Part shown: positions 1 through 11,800 of the stretch, one piece after another
How the letters are laid out: each line of letters opens with the position of its first letter
Numbering within the stretch: position 1 is the stretch's first letter
Source: Cardinalis cardinalis
Taxonomy: Eukaryota; Chordata; Aves; Passeriformes; Cardinalidae
NCBI GenBank assembly: GCA_014549065.1
Contig: JACDOX010000038.1
Location: 2,735,719-2,799,718, forward strand
Reading direction: 5' to 3'
Length of the DNA: 64,000 nt
The notes under the pieces: generated by a model
The model's input: only the letters and a program-made list of their open reading frames with translations
The model's database searches: none
Told to the model about the DNA's origin: nothing
Program-made: the position numbers and the translations under genes

Positions 1-1194
1 CCTCTCTCAGTGCCTGTATCAGCCTGCCACTTGCAGCAAACTCACGAGCGGTGCTGGGCTTTGGCAAATCCCTTCTCCGCTGATGTGCACCCACCCAGGG
101 AGGGAGAGCAACCCTCGGCTGGATCCAGCAGTCGCTGCATACTATTACCTGCCTTCCCATCTGCTCACTGTTACATAAGCTGTGAAAAAACAGAGGCTCA
201 ATGGAGCATGTGTAAGGAAATGTCATTACTACGAAAAACTCAATTAAATTTTAAATTCTCCAAGTGCAGGCAAAGTTCTGCAATAAAGCAGGCCCAGCAG
301 AGGGAGAGGGAAGCAGTACTGGTTCCCAAAGGCTTGCACAAAAGAAGAACAATTCCCAGGTCTCAGTGGACTGTCAAGGCAGCACAGGCANCGGCTGGCA
401 GTGGCACTCAGAAGGCTGCAGCCCCCCATCTCGGTACAGCTTGGAGCAATGACTGCTCTCTGCACCACACAGTGCCAGCACAGCTGCAGCCTGGGCCTCT
501 TGGTGNCGACAGCCTGTGCTTCCATTGTGTATTTGGAAGGTGACATCAGGGGCCTGGCTTAAAAGCACCTAAGGGCTCTTCTGGTGTGGGGGCTCCTGAA
601 CTCCTCCCCATCACACTTATCTCCAGCTGCAGGGCCTGGGGTTCTTGACTTTGGGATGCCTGTGCCAGAACAGCTCCTGGACCCTGGTGAAGCATCCTGG
701 TGCCTCCAAAGCTGGGCAGCACCTGGCTCTTGGGCAGCACCTAGCTCTTGCTCCACAGGACCCTCTGTCCCTTCCAGCTCACACTATGCCGGCCTCCAGC
801 CTTTCCTGCAGTCCTGCTCCCAGAGCTCTCCATAGAACCTCCACTGGCTCCTTTGCACATCCAGCGCCCATCTCCCAGAAGCCCCCAAATAGTTCCCCAG
901 CCGGGGCTCTGCTCCTTTATCCCCATATAGGTCTGATACATCCTGGCTGCTCCCCCCGTCTCAGCTGGCTTTCGAAGGCGCTCTGGNACTTGTGCCCACC
1001 TGGCCCACAAACACCCCAGGGTCTGGGGGGTAGTTCCACCTTTGCACCCATCTGTTGGTGGGTGCCTCGTGGACCTCTGTCTGTCCACATCAGGATTTAT
1101 GTGCGCGCTTCGTTATTTGTGTGGATTTGCAGGTGCTTTACCCAAGGGGCATCCCCACTCCTGAGGGTCGTGGGCTGAGGAACCCTGAACAGCG
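1..1194. other. Upstream flank of CSNK1E, no gene recognised
   Basis: No open frame here looks like a protein I know, and no splice-bounded exon stands out. The sequence is moderately GC-rich but not a CpG island. The only small structure is an 18-bp unit repeated twice at 713-748 with one mismatch. In human the neighbour on this side of CSNK1E is KCNJ4, but no potassium-channel coding sequence is visible, so that gene must lie outside the window. Confidence 0.6.
713..748. repeat. Short tandem duplication, 18 bp x 2
   Basis: Two adjacent copies of an 18-bp unit beginning TGGGCAGCACCT differ at one base (G/A in the CTGGCTCT versus CTAGCTCT part). It lies in non-genic flank and has no evident function. 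Confidence 0.8.
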
Positions 1195-2345
1195 TGGGGC
1201 CTTCCCGACGAGCCCCCGCTTGGCATCCGCGGCCAGCGCGATGGGACCCAGCACCCTCGTTTGATCATCCCCATGTGGGGCCACCCTGCTGCGGGCGGGG
1301 CTGCCATGGGTGGGCTGTGCTCCACTCTGAGGAGAAACCTTTAAGGGGGTCGCGGCCCCCAAAACCGAGCCCATGTGTGTCTGCCCCGCTCGCCGGAGCC
1401 GAGGGACGACGGCGGGGAAGGCGTCGGGAGCGGCGGCGGTTGCGCCTTTAACGGCGGGCGGAGGAGGAGGCGGAGGAGGAGGAGGGCCGGGGCTGCGTTG
1501 GGTGACATCAGTGGGTTTGGCTGCGGGGCTCAATGGAAACTGGGTGAGCGCCGGGCTGTGCCGAGCACACGCCGGCTGGAGGGGACGGCGAGCGGGCGGG
1601 AGGCGGCAGGCAGCGCCGCGCCGCGCTGAGCCGAGAGAAGGAGGGACGCGCCGGGCACGGCCGCCACCAGCCCTCCCCAATCCTCCGTCATCCTCCCCGC
1701 CGCGGCCGCCTGGCCCCCTGACAGCCGGCGGAGCAGCATCCCCACACGGCCCCCTTCCCGTCAGGGTGGGTATGGGGGGCGCCCGCCCGCATCTTGGGGC
1801 GCAAACCCCGGGGGAAAGGCGGCCCCTCCGGCTCTTTGTGTGCGCGGAGGGAGGGGGAGGGGGCGGGGGAGGGGAGGGCAGGGCGCGATGAGCGGGGCCG
1901 GGGGGGCGCGGGGGACAAAAGCCCCTTTGTGGGGGCGCGGCGAGGGGGTCGCCCCCTCCGCCACCAGCAGATTTTTTGGGGGGGGGTTCCCCCTTCTCCC
2001 CTTTCTCCCCTTTCTCCGCCTGCCGGGGCCCTGCCTGGCTGCCGAAGGGGCCGGGCGGGGAGGGGGGTGCCGTGTGCTCTCGGCGGGGTCTGCGGGGCTC
2101 CGGCGGGGGGCCGCCTCCCGAGGGATCGAGCCCCCCACTCCTTCCGTTCGCTGATGCTCCTGGCCTCCCTCCCCGGCCCCCCTCATCGCCTCCTTCGGGG
2201 GAGAAGGGGTGTCTGCGTTTGGGGGGACTGTGGGGTCGATGTTTCCTCTTGTGGGGGGCGGTAGGGGCGGGGGTCAATGGCCGAAGCCGGGTGCGAGTGG
2301 GGGGACGAGGAGAAGTTCAGCGCCGTTCCCNGGGGTGGCAGCTTT
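1195..2345 (+). promoter_or_regulatory. CSNK1E: CpG-island promoter of CSNK1E
   Basis: GC content and CpG density rise sharply at about 1.2 kb and fall after about 2.34 kb. The island contains a GGA/GGC-rich purine run (about 1456-1487), a CRE-like TGACATCA at 1503-1510, and no clear TATA box. It is the only CpG island upstream of the CSNK1E start codon and lies about 4 kb 5' of the first coding exon on the same strand. A housekeeping-type promoter is what is expected for this broadly expressed kinase. The transcription start cannot be placed from sequence alone. Confidence 0.8.
1440..1765 (+). other. CSNK1E: Candidate noncoding first exon of CSNK1E
   Basis: The coding exon begins right after an acceptor at 5861-5862, only 12 nt before the ATG, so at least one noncoding exon must lie upstream. 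Two donors in the CpG island fit: CTGG|GTGAGC after 1543, and a weaker one (GTGGGT) after 1765. The exon limits given here are an inference. If the 1543 donor is used, an ATG at 1533 opens a short upstream ORF that overlaps the main start (see findings). Confidence 0.4.
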
Positions 2346-2722
2346 TTGTTACCTACCCGGAAAAATAACAGCCCGGGTACGGCTGTCTTCGCGTAGTGTT
2401 TGCCTGTAGGGGGTGGGGGTGTAAGGGACACATTTATTATTATGTTTTATGGTGTGTGTCCCCCCTTTCCTGTTTTCCTGTTGTGGCTATTTCTTCCTCA
2501 AATGTAGTTCAAATGCTCTGTGCTTGGGGTTTCTTTTCTCCCCCCATCTTATCTGCTGGTCTCCTTTCTGTAAGTGTCTAAGGGTCTGGAGGGGATTGGT
2601 GTTTTGCATTTCAATCAAAATGTATTTTTTTTTCTCTTTTTTTCCTTCACATTTTTAAGCCAGTTCGAATTACTGTTTTCCCAGCCTATCTTTTTTTTCC
2701 CCTTCAAACAACACCCCCCCCC

Positions 2723-2755
<33 letters not shown>

Positions 2756-5700
2756 CCGTGTAAAGCCTTAATGGTCTATGGGTAAAGCACCCCCACTCCC
2801 TACACTTCCACTGAAAGCCGGAGCAGTGCTGGGATCGGCAGCCTCCATTATGGAGCCGAGGGTTTGGTTTTGTATGGCTTTTGCTAGACAGGGCATCTTC
2901 TCATTCCCGACCCCCTCGGGTGGGACAGAGGTGTCCCTCCTGTCCCCCAGCCCCTCTTGATGGTTCCCCCCCACCGATGCATCGTTGGTCGCCATCATTG
3001 CTGGCACAGCAATGTGATATCAACTCTTATCGTGTGTTTATATAATGGCCTTTGTGCCTGTACGTGGGTATTTTTTATTATATAAAAGGGGCTTGTGCAA
3101 AATGGTGTGTGTGGGGAAGCAGCGCTGGTGGCTGGATAGTATTATTATTTTTTTGAGGCTGTGTAGTATTGGATATTCACGTATGCAAACGCTCATGCAG
3201 AGCACACTCTCGCTCTGAGGTTTTATGTGTGTTAATCCCTTATGGAAAACTAAATGGTTTANCTAAATGATTGCCCTGCAGCCCCTGGGAATGCTGCCTT
3301 GGCTGTAGAGTGCAGGAAGGGTGGCAGGGCTGGGGGGGTTAAGGCTGTAGAGGTGGGGTGGGAAGGAGGGATGGCTTTTTAAATATTACATGTATAAATA
3401 ATACGTAGAGGGGTGATACAGATTTCACATATAAGAATATATATTTTGTGGGTACAATTTTTTTCCTTGTAACAGTAGACCTGAGGATGAGAAGATAAAG
3501 GGCGGAAGCTGTAGATAGTGGTGGGGGTACATGTGTGAAATAGAAGCAAATGGGATACATGTTTGAACTCCTGGAGCAGTTGTTGAGGGGGTGGGATGTG
3601 TGTGTCCTGCCCTCTTACCAGAAATCCAGGCTCTTGCTCTCTGGCTATCCTCAGCCCAGGTTTTCTACTCACACTTGTGTATGTGTGTGTGTTGGGGGGG
3701 GAGATAAGGCAAAATGACAGCTGTGCGAGACCATGATTTTTTTTACTCCATTATCCTGCTTCCCGCTTCCACCCCCGCGCCCCGGAGCATTTTTTAGATT
3801 CCCCTTTGGAGCCTGTTGCTTAATCAGCTACAAGGGCTGCTGCCTCGTTGTGTGAGAATCCCTTCTTAACCTGGCTCCTGCCTGTCCCAGAAGGGTGGGT
3901 CTGAATTTAGGTTTGGGACTGTGGTGTTGCAGAGCAGTACCTGCTGCGTCCCAGTGCGACCCCCCCGGGACCTCTTGCCCAGTCTCTGCCTTGTGCTCGG
4001 CTGTGCTCACCCCAGCTGGGAACTGGACTCGAGTGGAGGTGTTTGGGGTTCCCAGGCCTGGGTAAACACTCCATGAAGGAAGGAGGATCNAGAGCTGTCT
4101 TCTTGACAGTGGTGTGATGGGTTCCCGAGGACACGGACCTTTGATCGTTTATTGGAGTAGGAGTGCCAGCAAGTCAGATGTATGTTAATGTGGTTATACA
4201 GAACAGCAGGCAGCGGATGAAAATCATGTCTGTTTGCTGCACCCTCACCCAGGTACGCCTGCCTCCTGGTTCAGTTCCCAAGGCTCTGCCTACATTCCTG
4301 GTAGTAAGAAAGTCAGAAATAGCCACAGGGTTTTGTAGACTTCAGATGCCCAGAAACCCACATGCATAAGCAAATGCTAGGTGAGGGGACTCCACCTCTG
4401 AGTGTTTGTGTGTGGTTTCTGGTGACTGGAGCTCTGCTTTCAGGGTTCACAATGTCCCCTGAATGCCTTGATAGGATTATTTCCCTGTACATCTCTGCAG
4501 CCCGTCCATTCTTCTTTTTGTAATCCCATCTCCTGGGGCAGGAGAAGCAGCTCTGGGTTTATAGTATGCTCAGAATCCTGTGGCTGGGATTATTTTTTTA
4601 TACTTCTGCCTCACAAGGCCATTTCTCCTTTATTTCCTTCAATGATGCTTCCTTCCCACCAAGCTCCAGCAAGGGAAAGTTCCTCGCTCCCACTTGTGAA
4701 AACATGAATCATTCCTCACCTTTCCTGTCCCCAACAGGCTCTGTGTCTGCATTTTGTACGCTAATAATGTGGCATTGCATAAATTAGGACTGTGGCAAAT
4801 CCCTCTAAAAGGAGAGACACATTGTCTGTCTCAGGAAGAGATGTGGTTCCTAGAATAACTTGGTGGCCATAGAAGAGGCAAGGGAANGGGGGCTGTTAAG
4901 ATGGGAACTGCTGGAGCAGTGTTTGGCCAAGGTGTTTGCAGCAGAAGTTGAGGTTGGCAAAGAGAACAAANCTGCGGCTGTGGTCCTTCCACCTAGTTGG
5001 TTTGCTGTGGAAGGTGAGTAGGCNGAGTCTGGGCATGTTGATGGGGTATATCAGGTCAAAGGGTTAGCTAATCATCTCAAGTAAAGGGATGAGGAAAGGC
5101 CTGAGCTGCTAAAAACAAACAACTGGCACACCTAGGTAGGCAGGAGAGTTGGAGAGGCTCAGGTAGACCAAAGGAGGTGGTGATCACATCAGCAGAAGTG
5201 TGTGTAGATGAGCAAGGGGCGTTCCTAGCCGGTGTGTGCCTGGCAGGTTCAGTTCAGCGAGATGTCTCCTCCCTGTCCCCTGTGCTGGCCCCTGCCTAGG
5301 AGAGGAGTTGCTTTCTCCTGGCAGTCTGTCTGTCCCTCACAGCCCTTGGGTCCTGTGCTTTACCACCATCATCAGTGAGGTGTTGGAGTAGGGCTGGGTC
5401 AGAGGGAAGCTCCTCACAGGGTTTATTATGCCTGACACTTCTGGTGTCTCACAAGGTACTTCTGTCCCAGTGCCAGGTACTGTAAGGTACGAGAAGCAGT
5501 ACCTCTTTACAGTAGCGTGGCATGATTACGCACTGAAACCTTCTTAGAAGGGCTTTCCTGAACCCCTTCCTAGTCTCTGAGCAAAAAGGTGGGGAAGAGG
5601 TTCAGTCATGCTTCATTCTAATAATGGGAACATGGGAAAAACATGCTTGAGAGTGTTCTGTTCCTGCAGTGTTTCTTGCTTGTGTTGTCCCTGGAAGTTC

Positions 5701-5862
5701 AGGAGATCAGGGGAGGTGATAGAAGCCGTGTAAAAAGTGAAGTATTTAAAGATTTAAAACTACTCAGCCTCTGGGTGAAGTGGGGAGGTCTCTTCTGCAG
5801 TCTTACATGATTCACTTCCTGTTTCTGCTCTGACACTGCTCTTTCTGTGCCTCTTTTCTTAG
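1766..5862 (+). other. CSNK1E: CSNK1E intron 1
   Basis: Intron between the CpG-island exon and the first coding exon, ending in a T-rich tract and TTAG acceptor at 5859-5862. It holds the tail of the CpG island, a homopolymer block at 2714-2754, GT-rich patches near 3.1 kb and 3.68 kb, and no recognisable gene. I identified no transposable element in it. Confidence 0.55.
2714..2754. repeat. C10-A31 homopolymer block
   Basis: Ten C followed by thirty-one A, preceded by a long pyrimidine-rich, T-rich stretch (about 2600-2710). I see no retroposed gene or SINE body attached to the A tract, so it is treated as low-complexity sequence. The exact length may be affected by sequencing error. Confidence 0.85.
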
Positions 5863-5874
5863 CACGACTGAACC

Positions 5875-8800
5875 ATGGAGCTTCGAGTAGGAAACAAATA
5901 TCGGCTGGGCAGAAAGATTGGCAGTGGTTCGTTTGGAGACATTTACCTAGGTGAGTGTGAGAGTCTGTCTCAAGGTTGGTTTTCTCAATTACATCATTGT
6001 TTTGGGCTTGTTTTTCTTGCCTGTTGGTATTTGTGGGCACCATGTAAGGTTGGAAGGGGGNTGGAGAAGAGAAAAAACTGATGGAATACTGCTAGTGGCT
6101 GCTGGCCTTCTCATGGCAAAGAAAGGAGGATGAGCTCAGCTTTGCCTTACCACATAGTGAAGACACAGTGGTCGTTGATCAGACTGATTTAGACTTGGAC
6201 TGTTTGGGGCATATCTGTCATACACCCTATTCCAGTGTTCTCACTTCCCTTTCTTGAGCTTGGGTGTGTGTGGGTTTAAACTCTGTTCACAGAGCATGTG
6301 ATGGAAAGGGAGGACATAGCTATTCCTTCAAGGATAGAAGGAATACAGTTTTGGGAAGACTGGTANTGGAAGAGGTGGTCCAGGACCTGTAAGAGAAAGG
6401 TCTGAGACACGAGGTGTAAAACAGGTCAGAGAGCCCGGTCTGGTTGAAGTCCCAGGGCTCAGATCTGTTAGATCTGTAATGGGATTTAGAATTAATGTCT
6501 GGAATGACCTGAGCTGGAAGCTCAGTGGACAGAGCCCGTGAGGTGCTGGGTTTCCTGCTACCACAGCAGATCACTTGGGTAGAAGTTCTTCCAAGCCAGT
6601 GTGCTGATGTGTAGATATATTCCCTGATGCTTGCCTGCTCATGTTTTTATTGGCTCAAACCATGTGGGGCCAGAGTGGTGAGCCTACCCAGCAGCCTGCC
6701 CAATCCCTCCATGAGGGCTGGTGTTACCTATCTCTGGTTCTCACCACTGCCTGTTCTGCTGTGCTCCTGCAGCCCAGTGGAAGGGCTGCCCTCTGCTTTG
6801 GTGTCTGCNCCCTTTGGGTACTTGCAGGTGGTCGTCATGTGCTCCTTGACTGTTAATTTGTTCAGTTGAATTGTGTTTTGCTTCCCAGTACATCCGCCAC
6901 TCCTCACTTTTGCTGGTCCTTCAATTTTTCCTGGTTTCTTNATCTGCTGGGCAGCTTAGAGCCAACACTGCTTTTGAGGTGTGGTATTTCCAGTGCCTGG
7001 CAGTGGAGGACTACCCTCGAGTGATCTGTAATGTGATGCCTCTGCAAAGGCTGCTTTGGGTCTCCTTGGCTTTCCCCATCACCAGCACTATCAGGTTTCA
7101 GAATTGGCCTTAATGCACTGTCAGCTGTATCGTAGGAGAGCTCTTCTAGGATCTCCAACATCTTCCCATCCCTCCCCAAATCCCTTTCGTTGAATACCTC
7201 TAGTTTAGATTACGTTTTCCTGTGATTGTAAATCACCGTCTATTTCCAGCCTCTGGTTTTTATCTCCAGTTCCCTCTTGCTTTATTATTCTCTCTTTATT
7301 GGTGTTGGCAGCCCCTCTTGATTAAGTGTCCTGTGGGAATCATCAGTAACAGGCTTTGTTGCCACCTTTATCCAGAACATGAACAAAGATGATAAATAAT
7401 GGATCTGGGATCCCAGTTCCACCGTGTGCTGCCTTTACTGCAGCCTGTTCCTGTATGCTGCTCCTCTGTGGCCCTCCAACCAGTTAGTGTTTTGGGTGAC
7501 AGTGCTTTTAACTCCCAGGTGCTACNATTCAGGGATGATAGCTCAGACACAGCATTTTCCACCTATGCTAGGACTCATAGCATTCCAGACCCTCTCTAGG
7601 ACAGTGTAAATTGTCAGGATCTTGCTAAACATCTGGGGTACATGTGGGGAGAGAAAGGAGGTGCTGAACAGAAAGGCCTGATCCTGTATTGCTCTGTACC
7701 ATGTAACAGGTCATTCACCTGTGCAAATCAGNTATGGGAAATAGCCCCTAGTGAGGGGGTTGTGCCTGCCTTGCCTGTCACCAAACACAGGAAGCCCAGT
7801 GCCCCAGTGTGGTGAGCACGGCAGGATTCAACCAAGTTACTTGAATGCAGTATCAAAGCCTTTGTGATGTTCCTTGAGGTGCAAGCCAGCATGTTTTGAA
7901 GCAGTGATAGCGAGACTTCATGGAGCCTGGGTGACTCCCCAGCCTGGAGGGATTGGGCATGTAGTCTGTGGTGGTGCGTCTGGAGGACGCTGGTGCTCGT
8001 GCTGTGCTCTCATGGCCTGCTCTGCCAACAGAAGGACTCATTCACCAGGACTTCTCTCCTGCACCAGGTCCACCTCACAGCTCTCTCCTTTGGTAATGGT
8101 GTGGACACACAGCGGGGCTTGTCTGTCTCTGAGGATTAGCAGGGGCTGTATGGTTTATCCTCAGCTTCTCTTTCAGGGTGTTACTACCTTCACCTGCTCT
8201 GTAACCAGTGGGTGCTGAGTGCCGTCCTCTTTGGGGTTTGTTGTAGGTTTTTTGTCTGTCAGAAGGAAACTTGGATTTTTACATGGGTAGACACAAAGGA
8301 TGGACTGTGTTAATCCTTAGCTAGATCTTGAAGCACATTCCTTCCATGCCCTACTTTGAGGGTAGATGTGCTAGGTGGAATATTCTCCCCCCATTAGTTT
8401 GAGGGGTTGAGAAATGAAATCAGGCTGCCCATGGGCCTTGGCTAGCCCATTTATCTCTAGAAATGCTTGTTCAGAAGGGCAAAACCCAGTTTGCAGAGGA
8501 ATTGCCGAGACCTTTGGGCTGCTGGAGGGGGAGGTGCTTTGTCAGAGGTGCTGGCCAAGAGGCAGGGCAGGGTTGCTGGACGTGTAGGAATCGTTTGGCT
8601 GGGATGCACGCTGGTGGTGGAGAGGAGCTGGGCAGACAAAGCATGCTGGGACCTGAACTGGCTGGGGACAGTTCCTGGTGGCAGGCTCCTCCCTTGCTGG
8701 GAGGGGAGTGCCTTCCCTTTGTTTCCTGGCTTGTTAACTCTCTCTCGCCCTATCTGCCTTCATCCATCTGTTCCCAGCCCTCCGTTCTTCCCTCGGCAGG

Positions 8801-11800
8801 CTGTGGAGAGGGGCACAGGCAGTGGGGAGTGCGGGGCCTCTGCCTGTTGCCCCCGACGCTCCGGGAAGGCGGTGTTTATTGTATCAGACATGCAGTCAGG
8901 ATTCCACTCTGAAAAGATCCTGTTCAGCCGGTGACATCCTCTGTCCCCGGGGCCCCGTTTCAAAGAGCTTGTGATGAATGAGTTGAATTTGTGCAGCCCC
9001 CACAGCGGAGCGAGACTGGGGGAGGATGTTAGGATCCTACAGTCAGTCTCTCGAGTGGCTGGAGCTAGCAGACTCTGCTGCATTTGTCTGAAACACGGTG
9101 CTTTCCAGTCTGTAAAGAGAGCACAGAACTGTTGCTTTTGTACTTGTAGCTTTAAAAAAGATGGTGGTCGAAGCATGGAACAAAGGATCAGAAAGACTCC
9201 TGCCCTTAAATTCCCTCCTTGCTAGTGGTGGTCTCGATCTCGGTGGATCTCTAGCCAAGAAATGGTACAGGGTGCAACTTGTAGGTATGATGAGGTTTGG
9301 AGAGGGAACAAGCCTAAAGAGTTCAGACAGTGACCTCCTGAGCANAGAATAGGTCAGATTGGTCCAGAGAAGGACCACAATCATGATTAGAGGGATGAAG
9401 CACCTCTGTTGTGAGGAAAGTCTGAGAGAATTGAGATTGTTCAGCCTTGGAGAAGAGAAGGCTTTGGGGTGACCTAGTTTCAGTCTTCCCTCCNGGAAGG
9501 AAGCCTACAAGAAAGACTGGGAGAGACTTCTTGCAAGGGCACATAGTGGTAGGACAAGGGGAATTAATTTAAACTGAAAAAGGTTTAGATAAGATATTAA
9601 GNAGAAATTCTTTGCTATGAGGGTGATGGGAGACTGGAAGGTACCACAGAGAAGTTCTGGATGCCCCATCCCTAGAAGTGTTCAAGGCCAGGTTGGATGG
9701 AGCTCTGAGCAATCTGGTCTAGTGAAAGGTGTCCCTCATGGCAGGGGCGTTGGAACTAGGTGATCTTTAAGGTCCCTTCCAACCCAAACCATCCTCTACT
9801 TGTGCTCTTCTAGGCCACAGGGTTGTTTCTTCTCTGTCTAAGTAACAGCTGTGTTTGGGCTATGAAGAATGTGGGGCTGAAGGCCATCTGAGCATCTGAA
9901 TTGCGTCATCACATTTTGAGGAACCTGATTCTTCTTGATGCCTACCCCTGCTTTCCCTTTTCCAGCTTTATGTGCCCACAGATAACGCTCCCTACCTGCA
10001 GACAGCCCAGTCATGGATGCATCTTCATGTTTCTGAACACCTAGGGTAATGTGGAGATGAAAACTCATTCATATTTTCATCGTTAATGTTTTGGGAATCA
10101 GGTTAATTCAAAATGCTAATGCTGCTAAAAGTCAGAGAGACTCATCATTGCTTGTGTGTCAGAAAATGTCTTGGGAGAGGGAAAAATTCTCCCTGGGGAG
10201 CAGACAAGGGAGCTGCTTCAGAGGGTTTGGAGGAAAGTCTTCGCAAAGACAGGGGAAGGAGACAAGGCAAGGAAGTGCTCTTATGTTTTTTGGATGTCCT
10301 TGGTGTTTCCATGCTGGATGAGGGCCGGTGGTTGAACAATAATTTGAAAGGTGGAAGGATACTAGTCCCTTTTCTTAGTCTCTTCCTGCTTGCACCTGCC
10401 TGGTGCTTTTAAGAAGGGCCCTCTGNTGGAGTGAAGGCAATGTATGGACTTGTTTTTCTGGCTGCCACTTTTTAAGTGGAAAATGCCAGCATCTTTTCAA
10501 AAGTAAGCATTGGACAAATGTTTGTACCTCTCAGGATGGCTTTTCCCCTTTCCCTTCTCCTGGATCCTGCTTTAAAATCTGTATTAAATTAATCCCATTG
10601 CTCCTCCTTCCCCTCCCTCCAAGCACCCTAAATAATTCCTCTCTCTCCTTAGTGTTTACAGCCTTCAAATATTTGTAGACTGTTGTCATGTCCCGTTCTT
10701 CNTCCCCACCCTTCTTAGTTGTATCTCTTGTCTATGTTACATATTTAGCTCTTTTAATCTTCCTTAGTAAATCAATCCCTCTAGGCCCCAATCGTTTTTG
10801 TTGCTCTCTTACAAATTCCTAGCAGCTTGTCTGTCTCAACCCAGCACTGCGGCATCTAGATCATGTGTTTTTGCTAGCAGGCAGCTCTTGGCTAACTTTG
10901 TGTACAAGCCAGAACTCTTCAGCTAGAGATGGATCTCTTTTGGATCCATGGGGAGAAGCAATCCAGTTGTGTGAACATTTCCTTCTTTTCTTTGGTCCCT
11001 GGCTGTGTAGGCGGCGTGTGAAGGAAGATAAATGAAGAGATTTATCTGCAGCTTGTCCTTGTGGACTCTCAAAGTCTTATCACAGAGTTCAGGAGGCACA
11101 AATTAGCCAGACCTACAAAAACTAGCTATGAGATATCTGGAAAACATCACCTTTGACTCCAGCTCATGTTTGGCATGCATGTTCTGGAGAAGTTTATTTT
11201 ATGACAGTGTTCATAAGCTGCTTGTGATCAGGGCTGCTCTCTGATTTGTGTTTAAGTGCAATTTCTGATAGTTCAGATACAAGGAAGGGCTTGTCAGAGT
11301 GTGTGAAGCGGGCATGGTGGGGGAGGAGAAAAGCAAGTCTTGAGTGTCATTCCCGTGACCCGTGTACAGATATTCCCTCTTTCCATTTTAGGATGATGTG
11401 AAACATCTGGAATCCTTTCAGCTAGTACAAGAAAAGGAGCAGCCTGTTCCTTCTTTGACAGTGCACTTTGGGACCACAGTGCTGGCTTTTGCAGCTGGCA
11501 GCTCAGTTGTTTTCAGAGAGAAGTGTGTGGGGTGGTGGTTTAATGTCATTGCAAAGTATCTAGCAATGCCTTCAACAAAGGTGTCCAGCCAGCTTAATTC
11601 AGGACCGGATTCACTTATTTTTTCATGCTTCTAATTTGTGATATAGCAAATGTTTCTGTGTTGGCAAAAGATAAAGGTATTACTAAAACCCCCTGGAGAG
11701 NGAGAAGCTGGGGATTTAGAAATTGCCTGTATTGAGCAGGTCAGTGCTGTGGAGGAAACAGAGAGAGTTATGTTAGTAATGTCTTCTCCTGAACTAATTG

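Noticed and set aside
1138..2277. 379-codon minus-strand open frame in the CSNK1E CpG island
   Set aside because: Proline/arginine/glycine-rich low-complexity translation with no domain. Stop codons are rare by chance in such GC-rich DNA, and an equally open plus-strand frame overlaps it.
8860..9010. GC-richer block in CSNK1E intron 2 that could be a conserved enhancer
   Set aside because: It stands out only by composition. Without a multi-species alignment nothing supports a regulatory call.
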